Translations under genes and position numbers: made by a program
Shown: positions 10,635 through 21,050 of the stretch, in pieces
How positions within the stretch are numbered: the stretch's first letter is position 1
Layout: each line of letters opens with the position of its first letter
Notes under the pieces: model-generated
What the model was told of the DNA's origin: nothing
The model's database searches: none
What the model saw: only the letters and a program-made list of their open reading frames with translations
Assembly: GCA_963932465.1 (NCBI GenBank)
Contig: OZ010795.1
Location: 517,643,451 to 517,707,450, forward strand
DNA: 64,000 nucleotides
Origin: Maratus speciosus
Taxonomy: Eukaryota > Arthropoda > Arachnida > Araneae > Salticidae
Direction of reading: 5' to 3'

Positions 10635-11993
10635 ATGAAAGCGCAGCTTACGGCGGGTGCGAGCGAGAATCTTCGTTCGGCAGGGAAAACGCATTCGGAG
10701 GAATTAGAACCCACGGATCCTGAGAGGAGAAACGAAAGAGACGCAGGAATCAGAGAAGAAAATCAGGCGCACTGCTTTCTACCGCAAATAAACGCTGAAG
10801 AACTAGAGACAGGTCTAGCGCGCGTTAGCGGGGAAAAATTACGAGAGGCTCAAAGGGAAGACGATAGTTTAAAATTGGTAAGGCAAAAGGCAAACGAAAA
10901 AAAAATCAGGTTTTGAGGTGAAAGATGGGTTATTGATCAGCAGGACAACAGACCATACGGGATTAGAGGGGGAGCAAATCATGGTCCCGTCAAAGTTCAG
11001 GAAAGGAATTTTATCTTTATGCCATTATAATGTAGGCGGTCATTTAGGCATGAAAAAGACCAAAGATAAAATATTTAGGAATTATTTTTGGCTAAATGCG
11101 GTCGAGGAAATTGAATCCTATGTTAAAACTTGTGACCCATGCCAAAAAATTGGAAAACCAGGCGAGGAAAAGAAAGCTCCGTTAGTTTCTGTCCCGATTG
11201 TTACTAGTATTTTCAGCCGTTTGTGCACAGACACAGTGGGTCCTCTTCCACTGTCCGAGAACGGAAACCGTTATCTTTTAACAGCAATGTGTGTGTCCAG
11301 TCGTTACCCCAAGGCGATTCCTATAAAAGATTTGCGCTCTGTGACGATTGTTGATGCTTTGACGACAGTATTCAGCAGATTGGGTTTCCCTGTTGAACTA
11401 CAATCTGATCTCGGACGTTCCTACATAAGTGAGCTCACGAGTACATTTTTGGAAAAATTTGGGATAAAAGTGGTAAATTCATCCGTACACAGGCCCCAAA
11501 GTCAAGCCGTGGAAAGGTGGCATAGAACGGTTAAGAGATTACTGAAAGTTTTGTGCCTCGAGGCCGGGAATTCTTGGGGAAAAACCTTCCCTACGCATTA
11601 CTGGCGTTACGTACCGTGACCCACAGATCCACTGGTTTTTCCCCCGCAGAGCTAGTGCATGGTAGAAATCTAAGAACCCCTGAAAGATTACTATACGAAA
11701 AATGGAAAGGATGAGATCCTATGGAAAGCTTAGTCACTGAATATGTATTCGATTTAATAAATCGTATGAAGCGATGTCAGGAATTAGCGATGGAAACTAT
11801 GATTAAAACTAGAGATGAAAGGAAAAAGTGGTATGACCGGGAAGCGGTGGAGAGAAAGTTTAAAGTAGGTGATAAAGTTTTGGTATTAGCGTTGAATAAA
11901 ACCAATAAGTTTTCTGTTAGTTGGAATGGTCCTGGCACAGTGGAAAAGAAAGTTTCGGAAACGAATTATATAGTAAATTTACCTCATCGTTGA
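10635..11993 (+). pseudogene. int: Integrase (upstream of RT), frameshifted
   Basis: 10635-10916 encodes the linker before integrase (LREAQREDDSLKLVRQ) in the gag-pro frame. A one-base shift in an A run near 10900 moves to the frame open at 10918-11619. That frame has the HHCC zinc-binding domain (H..GGHLGMKKT...C..CQ) and the catalytic core with D in CTDTVG (residue 105 from 10918), D in LQSDLG and E in AVERWH. Spacing between the last two is 34 residues, not 35; the usual Gly before AVE is missing. Another shift near 11587 and an in-frame TGA near 11711 precede the C-terminal domain (11721-11993, with KFKVGDKVLVL), which ends in a TGA. The enzyme would insert the cDNA; this copy cannot. Confidence 0.85.
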
Positions 11994-12053
11994 ACGCCTT
12001 CTCAAATTTATCACGTAAATTTACTCAAACCCTACCTTCAGAGAGAACAGTTA

Positions 12054-13564
12054 GTGAATTTAGTCATAGAAGAACATTATGAGCCCAATGGAAACGAATA
12101 CGATTTAGGGATTCCGAAATTAACAAGCACCCCGGAAGAATACGATTTCCAAAAAATAGTGACAGACAGTGCTTTAGGAGAAAGGTGCTCGTCAGACCAG
12201 ATAACGGAGTTGGCTGAAGTTTTATGGCGGAGGAGGGATGTTTTCTCTAACGACCCGGGAAAACCCGATTTAATTGAGCATGACATAGAGTTGACTAGCA
12301 ATGTACCCGTAAGGCTTCGCCCTTATCGGAATTCACCAAGCCAAACGGAAATTTTAAAAGCAGAGATAAAGCGAATGCTAGAATTAGGAGTGATAATTGA
12401 GGGTGAGTTGGAATATAATTCTCCTATGATACTTGTAGAAGCCCCGGGGCGAGATCCTCGTCCTTGCATTGACTATTGGAAAATTAACGCAATAACTCGT
12501 CCCGAAGTGTTTCCTTTACCTAACATAGAAGAAAGAGTCGAACGAGTGGCAAGGACCAATTACATAACTACCTTGGATTTGACGAAGGGTTATTGGCAGA
12601 TCCCTATGCCGCCGAAAGCTCAGAAAATAGCAGCTTTCGTGACTAGTTGGGGCTCATTTCTTCCGATCATGATGCCATTTGGGTTGATAGGAGCGAGCTA
12701 TAGATTTCAAAATTTATGAGTACATTACTTAGAGGGCTGGAAGATTTTTGTCTCCCGTACTTAGACGATATGGCCATATTTTCCGATGATTGGAATGACC
12801 ATATGAGACATCTAGGATTAGTTTTAGATCGAATCAAGGAAGCCAAAATAAAAGTAAAATTATCTAAGTGCAAATTTGCACAGCGTACGGTCAAATATTT
12901 GGGACATGTGGTGGGCGACGGACGGCGCATCCCCGCAGAGTCTAAAATACAAGCGATAACGGAATTTCCAGCCCCTAAATCGAAAACCGAAATACGCCGT
13001 TTTTTAGGGATGTCGGGGTACTATTCTAGATATATTAGAAATTATGCCACGATAATAGAACCTTTGACGAGGGCTTTGAAAGGGAAAGAACGTAGGGCTA
13101 AAATTAGTTGGGCTAAAGAGATGGAAGGAGCATTCCTCACTTTAAAAAGGAAATTGACCGAAAACCCGGTCTTATATGCGCCAAATTATGCAGAGGAATT
13201 CACCATTCAGAGTGACACATCTGACCGCGGTATAGGAATTATAATGGTCCAACGCGTAAATGGTGAAGAACACCCAGTCATATACCTCAGTAGGAAATTC
13301 ACTCCTCCAGAGCGAAAGTTTTCTGCGAGCGAGAAAGAATGTGCTGCTATAATATATGCGTTAATAAAATTAAGGCATTATTTAGACGGCCAGAAGTTTA
13401 GTATCGAGACAGACCACAGCCCTCTAATTAGGCTTCAAAAGAACGCTGGAAATAATCCGCGACTAATCCGTTGGTCCTTGATACTTCAGCCTTATCATTA
13501 TACAATCAGGCACCGTCCAGGGAAAGAAATAGTGCATGTCGATTGCTTAAGCAGGGCTGAATAA
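12054..13564 (+). pseudogene. pol (RT-RH): Reverse transcriptase-RNase H, one frameshift
   Basis: 12054-12719 encodes the RT fingers and palm, with VRLRPYRNSPSQ, the first catalytic Asp in TLDLTKGYWQIPM, and MPFGLIGASYRFQN. A one-base deletion near 12715 shifts the frame. 12716-13564 continues with YLDD (catalytic pair), KYLGHVV, RRFLGMSGYY, then RNase H with QSDTSDRGIG, SASEKECAAI and ETDHSPL, ending HRPGKEIVHVDCLSR. These are standard Ty3/gypsy motifs. RNase H is the last domain; no integrase follows, as it would in ordinary gypsy elements. About 240 bp of non-coding DNA leads to the purine tract. Confidence 0.9.
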
Positions 13565-13793
13565 ATTTAGGAAAATTGTATATAATTCTCAAAAAATTGC
13601 TTGCATCATAAGGTATAAACAATTTTCATTTTGTATATATCGTTGTAATTGTCATAATAATGTTCCTGGAAAAGAGTGTAAATTTATGTATGATTAGTAC
13701 AAAAAAATGAATGGTGAACCTCTGTGGTGAACGAATTTTGAGTGAAACACTGACTTCACTATATATTTTCCAGCTACGTGAAAAAGGTCTCTT

Positions 13794-13803
13794 GGAGGGG
13801 GGA
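13794..13803 (+). other. Polypurine tract
   Basis: GGAGGGGGGA lies four bases before the TG of the 3' LTR. It is the expected plus-strand primer site. Confidence 0.65.
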
Positions 13804-13807
13804 TTGC

Positions 13808-14533
13808 TGTAAGAACTTTACTAATTGCCCCTAAAGACTAATTATTCACGAACTATTATTCGAGAGAAGATTCCTCTGAAAGGATCTTCTAAACTTTCCC
13901 ACGCTAAATCTCATCGGTCATTTCTGAACAAAGCCATGGCGCCATCAAGGCTAGAAATATCAATGGAGAAGACAGTACAATTTCGTTCCGGCGCTAGTTT
14001 AACATTCCGTGGAATCGCAGAGAAAGCAGGAGCTTCAGCCGTCCAGTAAAAGAGCGGTGGCAACGTCTAAGGAGGAGAAAAGACTAGTTTTCCCAGGACT
14101 GGGAGCTTCAGCCTTCGAGAAATAGGCGGTGGCAACGGCCAAAGGGGGGAAAAACTGGTTTTCCCTAGAACCGAGGGCTTCAGCCTTAGAGAGATGCGAA
14201 GTGGCAACGCGGAAGGGGAGAAGGAGCTTGGGAGCTGCAGAGAGAGGTCGCAGAGAAGACTAAGTCTGGCTGGACCTGGTGTTGGATAAGTGAGGAGAGT
14301 AGAGACAGATGATCGTCCGATCAGTCCCCACTCAGATGAAATGACGATAGTTCTATGGAAGAATCCAAATAATTGAACTTTTGTTCCTGTATAAAATTGA
14401 CTCGAACCCAAACAAATATTGTTTAACTTGTGAATACTCTTCATTAACCTAGAATCGACGTAAATTAAGGACTTAGTTAAAAGAAACACCACGCTACCAT
14501 TTCCTCTTGTTCAGTGATATCTAAGTCCCTACA
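13808..14533 (+). repeat. 3' LTR
   Basis: 726 bp, same ends and tandem units as the 5' LTR, followed by ATGG (14534-14537). The polyadenylation signal has decayed to AATTAA. Confidence 0.9.
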
Positions 14534-14537
14534 ATGG

Positions 14538-14702
14538 GAAATGAATGAAAACCCGTTTACTGGGAGATCGCCACTGTTTTTTTAATTATAGTTCAAAATT
14601 CTGCAATCTTTTAAAAGCCGATCAAATTAGCGTGTTTTTAGAGTTTGCGGTGTCTCAATGGGGGTTGGCGAGCGTAGTTCGTATAGGGGCAGAGCCGCAT
14701 AG
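14538..14702 (+). mobile_element. Helitron-like repeat A, copy 1 (3' end)
   Basis: This continues the copy interrupted by the LTR element. It aligns with 36332-36495 ('aacccgttta...agccgatcaaa...gggttggcgagcgtag'). The terminal hairpin-CTAG of the other copies has decayed here to GGGGCAGAGCCGCATAG, followed by T. Confidence 0.6.
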
Positions 14703-15935
14703 TTACTTAAAAAAATAAATAAGTAAAAGAAGCATTGTTCACACATAGAAATATTGTGATGAACTGGTTGATGAGGAATTTTGTTAGATTTGCCTGGCGA
14801 TGTGATGGGATTTTGTATTATAAAAATATATCATGCGAACGGCTCATGATCATGACGTCAGTTTTCATTTACTCTGGAATATGCTTTACATATCTATCTA
14901 AGGTCTATTTATACTGCATTTTAGCATCCGTAAGATACAGAAACAATAACTCCCTTATCATTTTTTACAGGAAAAGATTAAGTTAGAGGTTTCGAATGAG
15001 GAGATTGCTCTTTTTCCGTGACCTGTAAAAAATGCATCGCTAACTATCTATTCATATGTTCAATCAATCCCCCTTCTCGTTTTTACACTTTTTTTTTATC
15101 TAACTTAACTTGTTTTTGTATTTCTTTTAATTGGAGTAAGATGAAAATTTTACAAACAGTAAAAATAGTTTTATTATGCTGTTTACATTTTTCGGCTCTA
15201 TTAGAGCCATTTTCAAAATAAATATATTAGAACATTCGAAAATCGCATGATCTATGCAGTAATTGATCTGAGATAGCACTGTTCAGTTTTTCACGTATTT
15301 TCTCTCATGCAGAACAGCATTTGAATTTATATTACAACATATTAAACATATACTGCTACAAAAAAGAATTTTTGGGGTATTTTTAACAAACAAGCATTAA
15401 TAACCTACACTCCATAGACTGCTATGCTAAATACCGCCAGAAGACGAATTTTTGCCTCGACCTCAGGTCGAATGCATAAGGTCCCTTGGAATCAGCGAAT
15501 AGGTACGCCAATCACTTGCTAGACGCTTCCAGTGGAACATTTCAGCACTTCGTGTAATTGTCATGTCAGTAAACATCTCGTATTCATTTCCTCCACATTT
15601 CTTGTTTTTCGCCCACAATTTTCATTTCCGACAGCACATGGCGATACCAAAATTACTTCTTTATGTGTACCTCCCCTTACAGTTTGGCCTATGAATTCGG
15701 GGATACCCTGGATGATAACGTAAGAAACTTAAAACTAGTAGCAAAACTAGTAATGAAACTAATAAATATAAAACTAGTAATAAAACTGCCAATTATGAAT
15801 GGCTTGTATCTTCAAAAGTGATATTGATCTACTTAATATTCATTAACGGATTTTTTTACTTCGTTTTCCGTAACAATTTTTAAAATATCTGTATTCGCAT
15901 TTTTAAAGATCAAAGTAGTTGCTCAACTGTGTCTA
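14703..15935. other. AT-rich stretch, no gene recognised
   Basis: No family recognised. A short irregular tandem of 'aaactagta' lies at about 15728-15788. Small frames (14735-14986, 15018-15221, 15532-15723) show no domain. Confidence 0.5.
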
Positions 15936-16317
15936 CTCAGCAAAGAGGAAATTGCTGGCCAGCAGCAAGATAGGTGCTGGCAATGATGGAGAAGTGCTGG
16001 CTGTGGGTCTAACACTGCATGACCACTGCTGGACAACTTCAGTGAACTTTGCTGTTGGAAATCATCAGATAAAATTCTGGTGGGCATCCATTTTATCTCA
16101 TGCGCTGGCCCACAACTACATGGAAGTGCACGAACTTTTGCAGTATTATTGCTGGGAACCCTTACGCTAGGTGGCGCTGCGAATATCGAAGACATCGAGT
16201 ATTTGAACACAAATCTGAAATGAATATCTTAACACAATTTAAGCTGTGAAGCTAATTTTTTTGAAACTGTAAAAAATATAGCACCACTGACACCAACAAA
16301 ATGAATAAATAAATGAA
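15936..16317 (+). mobile_element. Repeat D, copy 1 (5' part)
   Basis: It aligns closely with 31274-31660, from CAGCAAAGAGGAAATTGCTG onward ('gataggtgctggcaatgatgg', 'taggtggcgctgcgaatatcg'). It lacks the first CC of the terminal repeat and is cut at 16317, where a Helitron-type 5' end begins. The frames on both strands here recur in the other copy only as fragments and are not taken as genes. Confidence 0.7.
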
Positions 16318-16420
16318 TCTATTTATATAAAATCCAAGTCTCTGTGTGTCCCTCACGATTCCGGTAGGACCGCCTCATTGAAATGAGCAATTGTTGAAAA
16401 AAAAACTAATGCAGGGTTAC
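16318..16420 (+). mobile_element. Helitron-type 5' terminus
   Basis: TCTATTTATATAAAATCC starts directly after an A, inside repeat D. Helitrons begin with TC and insert between A and T. Similar TCTAT-A/T starts occur at 35277 (+), 48960 (-), 52609 (-) and 63815 (-). The 3' end belonging to this one was not identified. Confidence 0.4.
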
Positions 16421-16680
16421 CACAGTAGCGCCAAATGTTAGCCAACTTGGTGATAGCTGGCTAATTTGGCGAAATTCCCATTTAAAACCATTAATCTTTC
16501 ATAAAGGAGGTCACCGAAATTTAATTTAAAATCCACTCTTTTAAGATATTCTTCAAAATCTATGAGTGAGAATTTAAAGTACATCTTTACATCTTTCTCC
16601 CGATGCTACTAATAAAATAACCGCCAATAGACGACGCTGTACTGTGTGAGCTCCCAACTGCGCGATTTTAATGTGCTTTA

Positions 16681-17606
16681 GGTACTTTTCCAGTATAGGT
16701 GCCTTGGCGAAAAAGGAAATTTGGAAACATATTTTCCGGGAACCTATCCACCTTTTCATTTCATATACACACGCATTTTTTTTCGATATTTATACGATTT
16801 ATTTAATATAAAAAATACGTTTCTCTAATTTTATAAAGAAACAGATGTGATTTGTACATAAAAACATCAATAATATACATATAAAATAAACATATAAAAC
16901 AAACAAAAACGCTCATCAAGTTTGTTTTCATAGCTGTTTATATGATTTGACAACAAATCTCGATATTTTTCCGTTATACGGACACCATGCCAAAATGTAT
17001 GCTAATGCGCCAATTATTTCAAAATGCTAAAAGATATTTGTAATTTTATGCCAGCGGTTTAATATGAGTTTTATTTTATTGCTTTATTTTATAACAGTTA
17101 TTTGTTCACTTATTTTAAGTATATAATTGTGATTTAATGAAATAGTTCGTAAAAGTCTGGAATTTTCAAATGTTATATTTTTTTAAATGCTCACTTTAGT
17201 ATCGACAATGTTTTCTGTACTTTTCGGTTAGCCGGGCGCCAGTGCTATATATATACATATTTATATACATACAAATATGTAAATATAAATATATATGTAT
17301 ATACACATATTGTATATATACACATATAGATATATGTAAATATATATGTAGTATATATACATGCATTTATGTATACATATATATGTATATATAACACTGG
17401 CGCCCGGCTAACCGAAAAGTACCATTTTTTCTTTTATTTTTCAAATGCTTCAATTCACGTGATTTTCATTTTGCGGCATCTGTTACGCTTGGCGACAAAG
17501 GTATCCGTATAACAGAAAAGAAGCCAAATCTTACTTTCTCATGCCCAAATTACACCAAGCTTTTTTTTTTTTAAAAACGCCAAATCTCCTACAGTGGAAA
17601 AGTACC
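16681..17606. mobile_element. Repeat G, copy 1 (TIR element, about 926 bp)
   Basis: The left end GGTACTTTTCCAGTATAGG matches inverted the right end CCTACAGTGGAAAAGTACC. The inner terminal sequence also includes TTGGCG/CGCCAA. The interior aligns with a second copy (18517-19655), for example 'tttgttttcatagctgttta'. It is non-coding. A small palindrome (17217-17422) is nested inside. No clear target duplication was found. Confidence 0.55.
17217..17422. mobile_element. Palindromic MITE with AT-repeat loop
   Basis: The 37-base inverted arms start GTACTTTTCGGTTAGCCGGG and end CCCGGCTAACCGAAAAGTAC. The loop is a TA/CA-rich microsatellite. The first bases resemble the G terminus, so the two may be mobilised by the same transposase. 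Related pieces ('gcgcccggctaac') occur near 40510. Confidence 0.6.
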
Positions 17607-17700
17607 AAACTGTCTATTATTTTACGCTATCTGTGTTATAGTTTGTACTATATGTAAGGGGTGTGGAGCGAAGAGTTTAAAAATTAAATATTAAAGTTTC

Positions 17701-17878
17701 GGCACAGATGTCATATACGCCTCATATTGGCGCGATTTTTCTCTGACGCCAATGTCATATACACAGCGGGTACTTAACTGGCGGCAAAGTGTCGTTATTT
17801 TGCTTGATATGGTAACCCGGATATTGTTGTTTATGCTATTGATGTTTTCGCCAAATTGGCGTATATGACAACTGTGCC
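17701..17878. mobile_element. hAT-type MITE H1 (178 bp)
   Basis: Terminal repeats GGCACAGATGTCATATACGCC and inverted GGCGTATATGACAACTGTGCC differ at one position. An exact 8-bp duplication AAAGTTTC lies at 17693-17700 and 17879-17886, which is the hAT signature. The inner arms contain CATATTGGCGCGA. Two relatives lie at 18928 and 19145. Confidence 0.85.
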
Positions 17879-17944
17879 AAAGTTTCTATAAAGCAGTATA
17901 AGACTAAAAAATTAAGAATAAAATAAATGCAAAATAAATGCAAA

Positions 17945-18517
17945 ATAAGACTGTAGAAGAAAGAAAAATCATGCGTTAAGCATAGAATATGAAACACTTT
18001 CCAACACATCCTGAAAGTTTTAACAAAACTTCGTTATTTGGGGAAATAAGATAACTAAGTAAACATTTTAGAAGACGCATAAAAATTTTTAAAAATTGAT
18101 TTCAGCAGGTACCGTCCATAGCCAATAGTATCGTTATTACATGCCACTATTTAGCCAAAATTTAATTTAAACAACTCTTAAAACTACTGAAATCACATTT
18201 CCAGATATTATCATCCATAGGCGGTTATGTATCCAATTCTTTGCGTGACCCTGTATATCATTTTATCTATATTCTAAAAACATTTCTTAGTAAACTAAAT
18301 GCAGTTCAGCGTAAAAACGCATAACTCCTTTAAAAACCACCTTTAAGCAATTTACTCTCATACTCAGTAACCCTTACGAATTCTTTTGTGTAGCCCTGCA
18401 TATGAACTGTAGCATTTATACACACAGTATAGTATGCATAAATGTAGTGAAACATAAAAGCGCATATCATAATTAAAAATGCATTTCTAGCAATCATTGT
18501 TTATGTACAATACTTCG
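17945..18517 (+). repeat. Repeat F, copy (5' part)
   Basis: It aligns with 23405-24065 and 25381-25450, starting 'agaaaaatcatgcg' and including 'gaaacactttccaaca', 'aagcaatttactctcat' and 'tgtgtagccctgcatatgaac'. Within F, units of about 120-150 bp with 'gccctgtatatgaac' recur irregularly. The copy stops where repeat G copy 2 begins. Confidence 0.6.
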
Positions 18518-18629
18518 GAGAAAAGTTGCTTGGCGAGAAAGAAGTTTGCCAACGTATTTTCTGACAACCTATTTACTGCTTTATACTCACAAGCAATTTT
18601 TTTCATATGTATGCAATTTATTTAGGTAG

Positions 18630-18864
18630 TTGTTAGCTATCCCGTCGACCAGTTTCGCCAAATTATACAAATTGACATAATTTTTATTTTAAACAACGAA
18701 AGATCAATTAAATTAGCAAAACATTAATAAAAATACAAATATAACGTCGAATTAAAAATCACTTGATGATGTAAGAAACACATGATCATGTTTAATGTCA
18801 ACCATCATTGGCATTTAATCTTGCAATTTGGCGACAGTAATTTGGTCGACGGGATAACTAACAA
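18630..18864. mobile_element. TIR MITE (235 bp)
   Basis: Left arm TTGTTAGCTATCCCGTCGAC and right arm GTCGACGGGATAACTAACAA are inverse with one mismatch. The interior includes TTTCGCCAAA and TTTGGCGACA inward of the arms. No coding. The target duplication is unclear. Confidence 0.65.
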
Positions 18865-18927
18865 GAACCTTTATTTAATGCAAAAAAAGCTATTTACCCA
18901 TTTTTTATAATAAACAGAAGTAATTTT

Positions 18928-19136
18928 GGCACAGATGTCATATTCGTCCCATATTGGCGCGATTTTGTTTCCGACGCCAATTTGGCGAAAACATCAACTG
19001 CATAAACAACAACATCCGGGTTACCATATCAAGCAAAATAACGACACTTTGGCGAAAGTTAAGTACCCGGTGTGTATATGACATTGGCGTCAGAAAACAA
19101 ATCGTGCCAATATGGGGCGAATATGACATCTGTACC
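18928..19136. mobile_element. hAT-type MITE H2 (209 bp)
   Basis: Starts GGCACAGATGTCATATTCG and ends CGAATATGACATCTGTACC, giving an inverted repeat extending nearly 40 bp. The 8-bp GTAATTTT lies at 18920-18927 and 19137-19144. Same family as 17701. The opposed small frames on both strands are mirror images of the arms, not genes. Confidence 0.8.
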
Positions 19137-19144
19137 GTAATTTT

Positions 19145-19463
19145 TGCACAGATGTCATATACGCATCGGGGTTGGCGTGATTTTTCTCTGACGCAAATTT
19201 GGCAGAAATCTCGCTTTCGAATACCAGTTACTTATATATTTTTAAATTATTTGCTATCATTTTGAAAAGGAAATAACTATAAATAAATAAAAGTTTGAAA
19301 AATAGCTATAGAACAAAACAGTTTATATAATTAAAAACAGAAAATAAAAGTAAATAAACAATTTATTAATAAATAAAAAACAATAGCCGGGTTACGATAG
19401 CAGGCAAAATAACACCATTTTGGAGCCAGTTAGGTATCCCGGTTCATATCTGAAATCTGTGCC
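19145..19463. mobile_element. hAT-type MITE H3, degraded
   Basis: It begins TGCACAGATGTCATATACGC directly after the right duplication of H2 and ends AAATCTGTGCC. The flanks GTAATTTT (19137-19144) and GTATTTTA (19464-19471) are similar but not identical. It shares an interior block with H1 and H2 ('ccgggttac', 'caaaataac'). Confidence 0.55.
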
Positions 19464-19655
19464 GTATTTTATATAAAAAAATATTATATATATTTAGAAA
19501 CGATTTTTTATGTATATAAGTGCATATATAAACAAAAATAAAAGTTCATTAGATTTGTTTTCATAGCTGTTTATATATTTTGGCAACATATCTCAGTTTC
19601 TGATGCCCGAATTGCGCGAAGCTTTTTTTAAAATGCGCTATAATGGAAAAGTACC

Positions 19656-20640
19656 TAAATAATTAACAGAAATAACCAATTATACAAACTAAAACTTTTT
19701 ATTTCGAGATCAAAGCATTGTTTTTAATTTCAATTAAAAATACATATATCCTTGGATAAGTTTAATTGAAAATAGGTTCACAGCTTAATATCTCATTCCA
19801 TAAACCTAAACAAACATAAGTGATTCATTCATCGTGAAACTTAAAAATTTTTTAAATAATTGAGGTAATCATTCATAAAGTAAGTTCTCCAACAATCAAT
19901 GGACAATATTCTAATGACATCATAGTAGGTAAAATGGTGGCGGTATCGTTTGTTTATGGTTTGAAATCACAAAGATTTAATTTTGCAATGTCTCTTAGTT
20001 ACATTATTTTATTGTCATATTTATGAGCTCAGAACAAAAGCATATTTTTTCATTATTTATTTATTAAAGACGGAAAAAAATTACAAATGCATGATTTGAA
20101 AAATGTAAATAATTTTCCTTCTTAATAGTAAAAAATAACATTGGGAAGTAACAGCGGGTTTAAGTTAAATAAGTTTAGCTGTTTAATTCTGTTGTAATAT
20201 TCAAAATAACTGTATTTATTAGATTTCAGTAAACAACATCAGGGCCCGATTAAACTTTGAAGTTAGAGGAATTACAATGTCATTTCAGGACCTTTCTTTT
20301 GGAGATGCTTTTCTAAATTTCATATATACATGGAAACTCTTCAGTGTTAGAAATATTATTCTTAGGAATGACATAACATGAGAACGGCCTGCAATTTTAC
20401 ACAAGTTTTTGAAAACTACTTTATATCAGAAATTTTGCTAAAAACTGGTTACATTTTTGTTATAGCGGCCGACACTATTAGGATTATGACAAGTTGCAGC
20501 CAATTTCGCCAACGTCGTAACCAAGATCGTGAAGCACACACATATAATACCATATAATACCATTTCATGAAATCGTATACGATAATTTAATAGTTTTTAC
20601 CTTACTTCAAGTGTGAAATTTATTTATTTTTAAGGATTAA
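19656..20640. other. AT-rich stretch, no gene recognised
   Basis: Nothing recognised apart from a short TTTCGCCAACG-containing patch near 20500 like those common in this window. Confidence 0.45.
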
Positions 20641-20699
20641 CAATCTAAATTGTCCAATATATGAATTTAAAAAAATGTAAACAAAGATTGAATAGACAT

Positions 20700-20769
20700 G
20701 ACCGCAAAAAGCCTCAAATCTGCATAACACTTGGAACCAAACTGTGCAGATTAGTGGTCTTCTACTGTA
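20700..20769 (-). mobile_element. Decayed pogo-type MITE end
   Basis: On the minus strand the segment starts CAGTAGAAGACCACTAATC and continues TGCACAGTTTGG, matching the layout of the MITE end at 2221 (CAGTAGACTCCCTCAAATC, then TGCACAGTTTAGG). TA flanks it. Confidence 0.45.
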
Positions 20770-21050
20770 CACAGTTTTTCATAAATGTGTTTCGTTCTTT
20801 AAATGTGTTATTTTCATCTATCACTGCGGAACAAGCGAGAAAACTCATATTCTTGCACATGAGTTGTATATATCTTTATATCTAAATTTCCGTCATTTTT
20901 GACGGGCTACCTTTCTAGTAATTAAATAAATTCTTTATTTCAAAGCACTTTTTTTTTCTCCTTAAATCTGGTTTTACTAGGTTACAAAGGATTTCGGTTT
21001 TCATAATTTACGCAGTTCAGAATCAATAATAAAAAAAAGCGTATAAAATA

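Larger units (their letters stand above)
6085..14533 (+). mobile_element. Gmr1-like (Ty3/gypsy) LTR retrotransposon, inactive
   Basis: An 8.4-kb element with 722- and 726-bp LTRs, both starting TGTAAG and ending CTACA, and an ATGG target duplication. It has a PBS-like start (6808), a purine tract (13794-13803) and decayed gag-protease, integrase and RT-RNase H regions. The domain order is gag-PR-INT-RT-RH: integrase (10918-11993) precedes reverse transcriptase (12054-13564). That order is copia-like, although the RT, integrase and protease motifs are gypsy-like. It defines the Gmr1-like group first described from deuterostomes. No envelope gene or chromodomain is seen. Stops and frameshifts occur in every region, so it cannot move on its own. 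It sits inside Helitron-like repeat A. Confidence 0.85.
18517..19655. mobile_element. Repeat G, copy 2 (host of three nested MITEs)
   Basis: It aligns discontinuously with copy 1: 'tgcttggcga...gaaa' at the left, 'tttgttttcatagctgttta' at about 19555 and GGAAAAGTACC at the right. The gaps in the alignment correspond to elements at 18630-18864, 18928-19136 and 19145-19463. Confidence 0.5.

Noticed and set aside
15923..16210. 95-codon minus-strand and 83-codon plus-strand frames
   Set aside because: They lie in repeat D and are not preserved in the copy at 31272.
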